From an uncultured Litoreibacter sp. (GTDB taxonomy: Bacteria > Pseudomonadota > Alphaproteobacteria > Rhodobacterales > Rhodobacteraceae): a stretch of 53,462 nt of DNA. The stretch covers positions 1 to 53,462 of the forward strand of contig CALHHY010000013.1 of the NCBI GenBank assembly GCA_938030665.1, read 5' to 3'. Within the stretch, counting starts at the first letter, position 1; every line of letters begins with the position of its first letter. Under the pieces are notes generated by a model. That model was given only the letters and a program-made list of their open reading frames with translations. It made no database searches and was not told where the DNA came from. A program made the position numbers and the translations under genes. Of the stretch, positions 53,386 to 53,462 are shown in pieces.

Positions 53386-53462
53386 GGATTGGTAGCTCAG
53401 TTGGATAGAGTACTTGACTACGAATCAAGGGGTCGGGGGTTCGAATCCTCCCCAGTCCGCCA
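53386..53462 (+). tRNA. tRNA-Arg (anticodon ACG)
   Basis: The 77-base cloverleaf has acceptor GGATTGG / CCAGTCC (one T-G pair), an anticodon stem CTTGA / TCAAG enclosing loop CTACGAA (anticodon ACG), a T loop TTCGAAT, discriminator G and an encoded CCA. The window ends exactly at its 3' end. ACG is normally edited to ICG to read CGU, CGC and CGA. Confidence 0.95.

Overview
The window is a chromosomal segment of an alphaproteobacterium, most likely a marine roseobacter-type Rhodobacteraceae. The signs are a GC-rich genome with tightly packed genes, an alphaproteobacterial LexA box (GAAC-N7-GAAC), MipZ, an ATP12 family chaperone, the Aap amino acid transporter, a TRAP transporter, sulfonate-type genes, and the gene order rpmH-rnpA-yidD-ttcA-yidC-MOSC-engB-argB. 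No CRISPR array, prophage or plasmid backbone is visible. One degraded IS3-type transposase end is the only mobile-element trace.

Layout. 1-2170: zinc uptake (zur-znuC on the minus strand, znuA on the plus strand, with a Zur box between them) and a CreA-like protein. 2250-4972: a two-gene DNA-repair module, a radical SAM protein and a DUF4130-UdgX fusion. It lies behind a promoter whose -10 element is embedded in a perfect LexA box and whose first mRNA appears to be leaderless. 5049-7942: a sulfopyruvate decarboxylase-like pair with a 2-hydroxyacid dehydrogenase, divergent from a Crp/Fnr regulator. 7952-15417: LysR and IclR regulators divergent from a GMC oxidoreductase, TerC and TRAP DctPQM cluster. 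15418-16013: terminator, IS remnant and unassigned sequence. 16014-20685: a HpaI-type aldolase and a NarL-type response regulator, divergent from a cofactor-poor molybdopterin-fold secreted protein and a large hybrid kinase with REC and Hpt domains.

20783-28476: a small membrane protein, mipZ, rpmE-rplS, then the distal half of the spc/alpha ribosomal operon (rplO-secY-adk-rpsM-rpsK-rpoA-rplQ) with its terminator. 28564-34198: a run of overlapping genes (Deg protease, rarA, crcB, rluC, HAD phosphatase, ATP12). 34341-38986: the general L-amino-acid ABC transporter aapJQMP with a sigma-54 type promoter and an intercistronic hairpin after aapJ. 38991-40938: three translationally coupled minus-strand genes (fatty acid hydroxylase, Fe-S protein, SixA-like phosphatase), the last apparently starting at CTG. 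41023-49429: argB, an SDR enzyme and the rpmH-to-engB block, with an EAL phosphodiesterase gene inserted. 49741-53313: a TMEM64 membrane protein, a flavin disulfide oxidoreductase and an orphan histidine kinase, followed by tRNA-Arg(ACG) at the window edge.

The strongest candidate for an under-described system is the SOS-controlled radical SAM / DUF4130-UdgX module. Second is the phosphorelay around 16.8-20.7 kb, with its secreted molybdopterin-fold partner and paired TATAGTGGGC operators.
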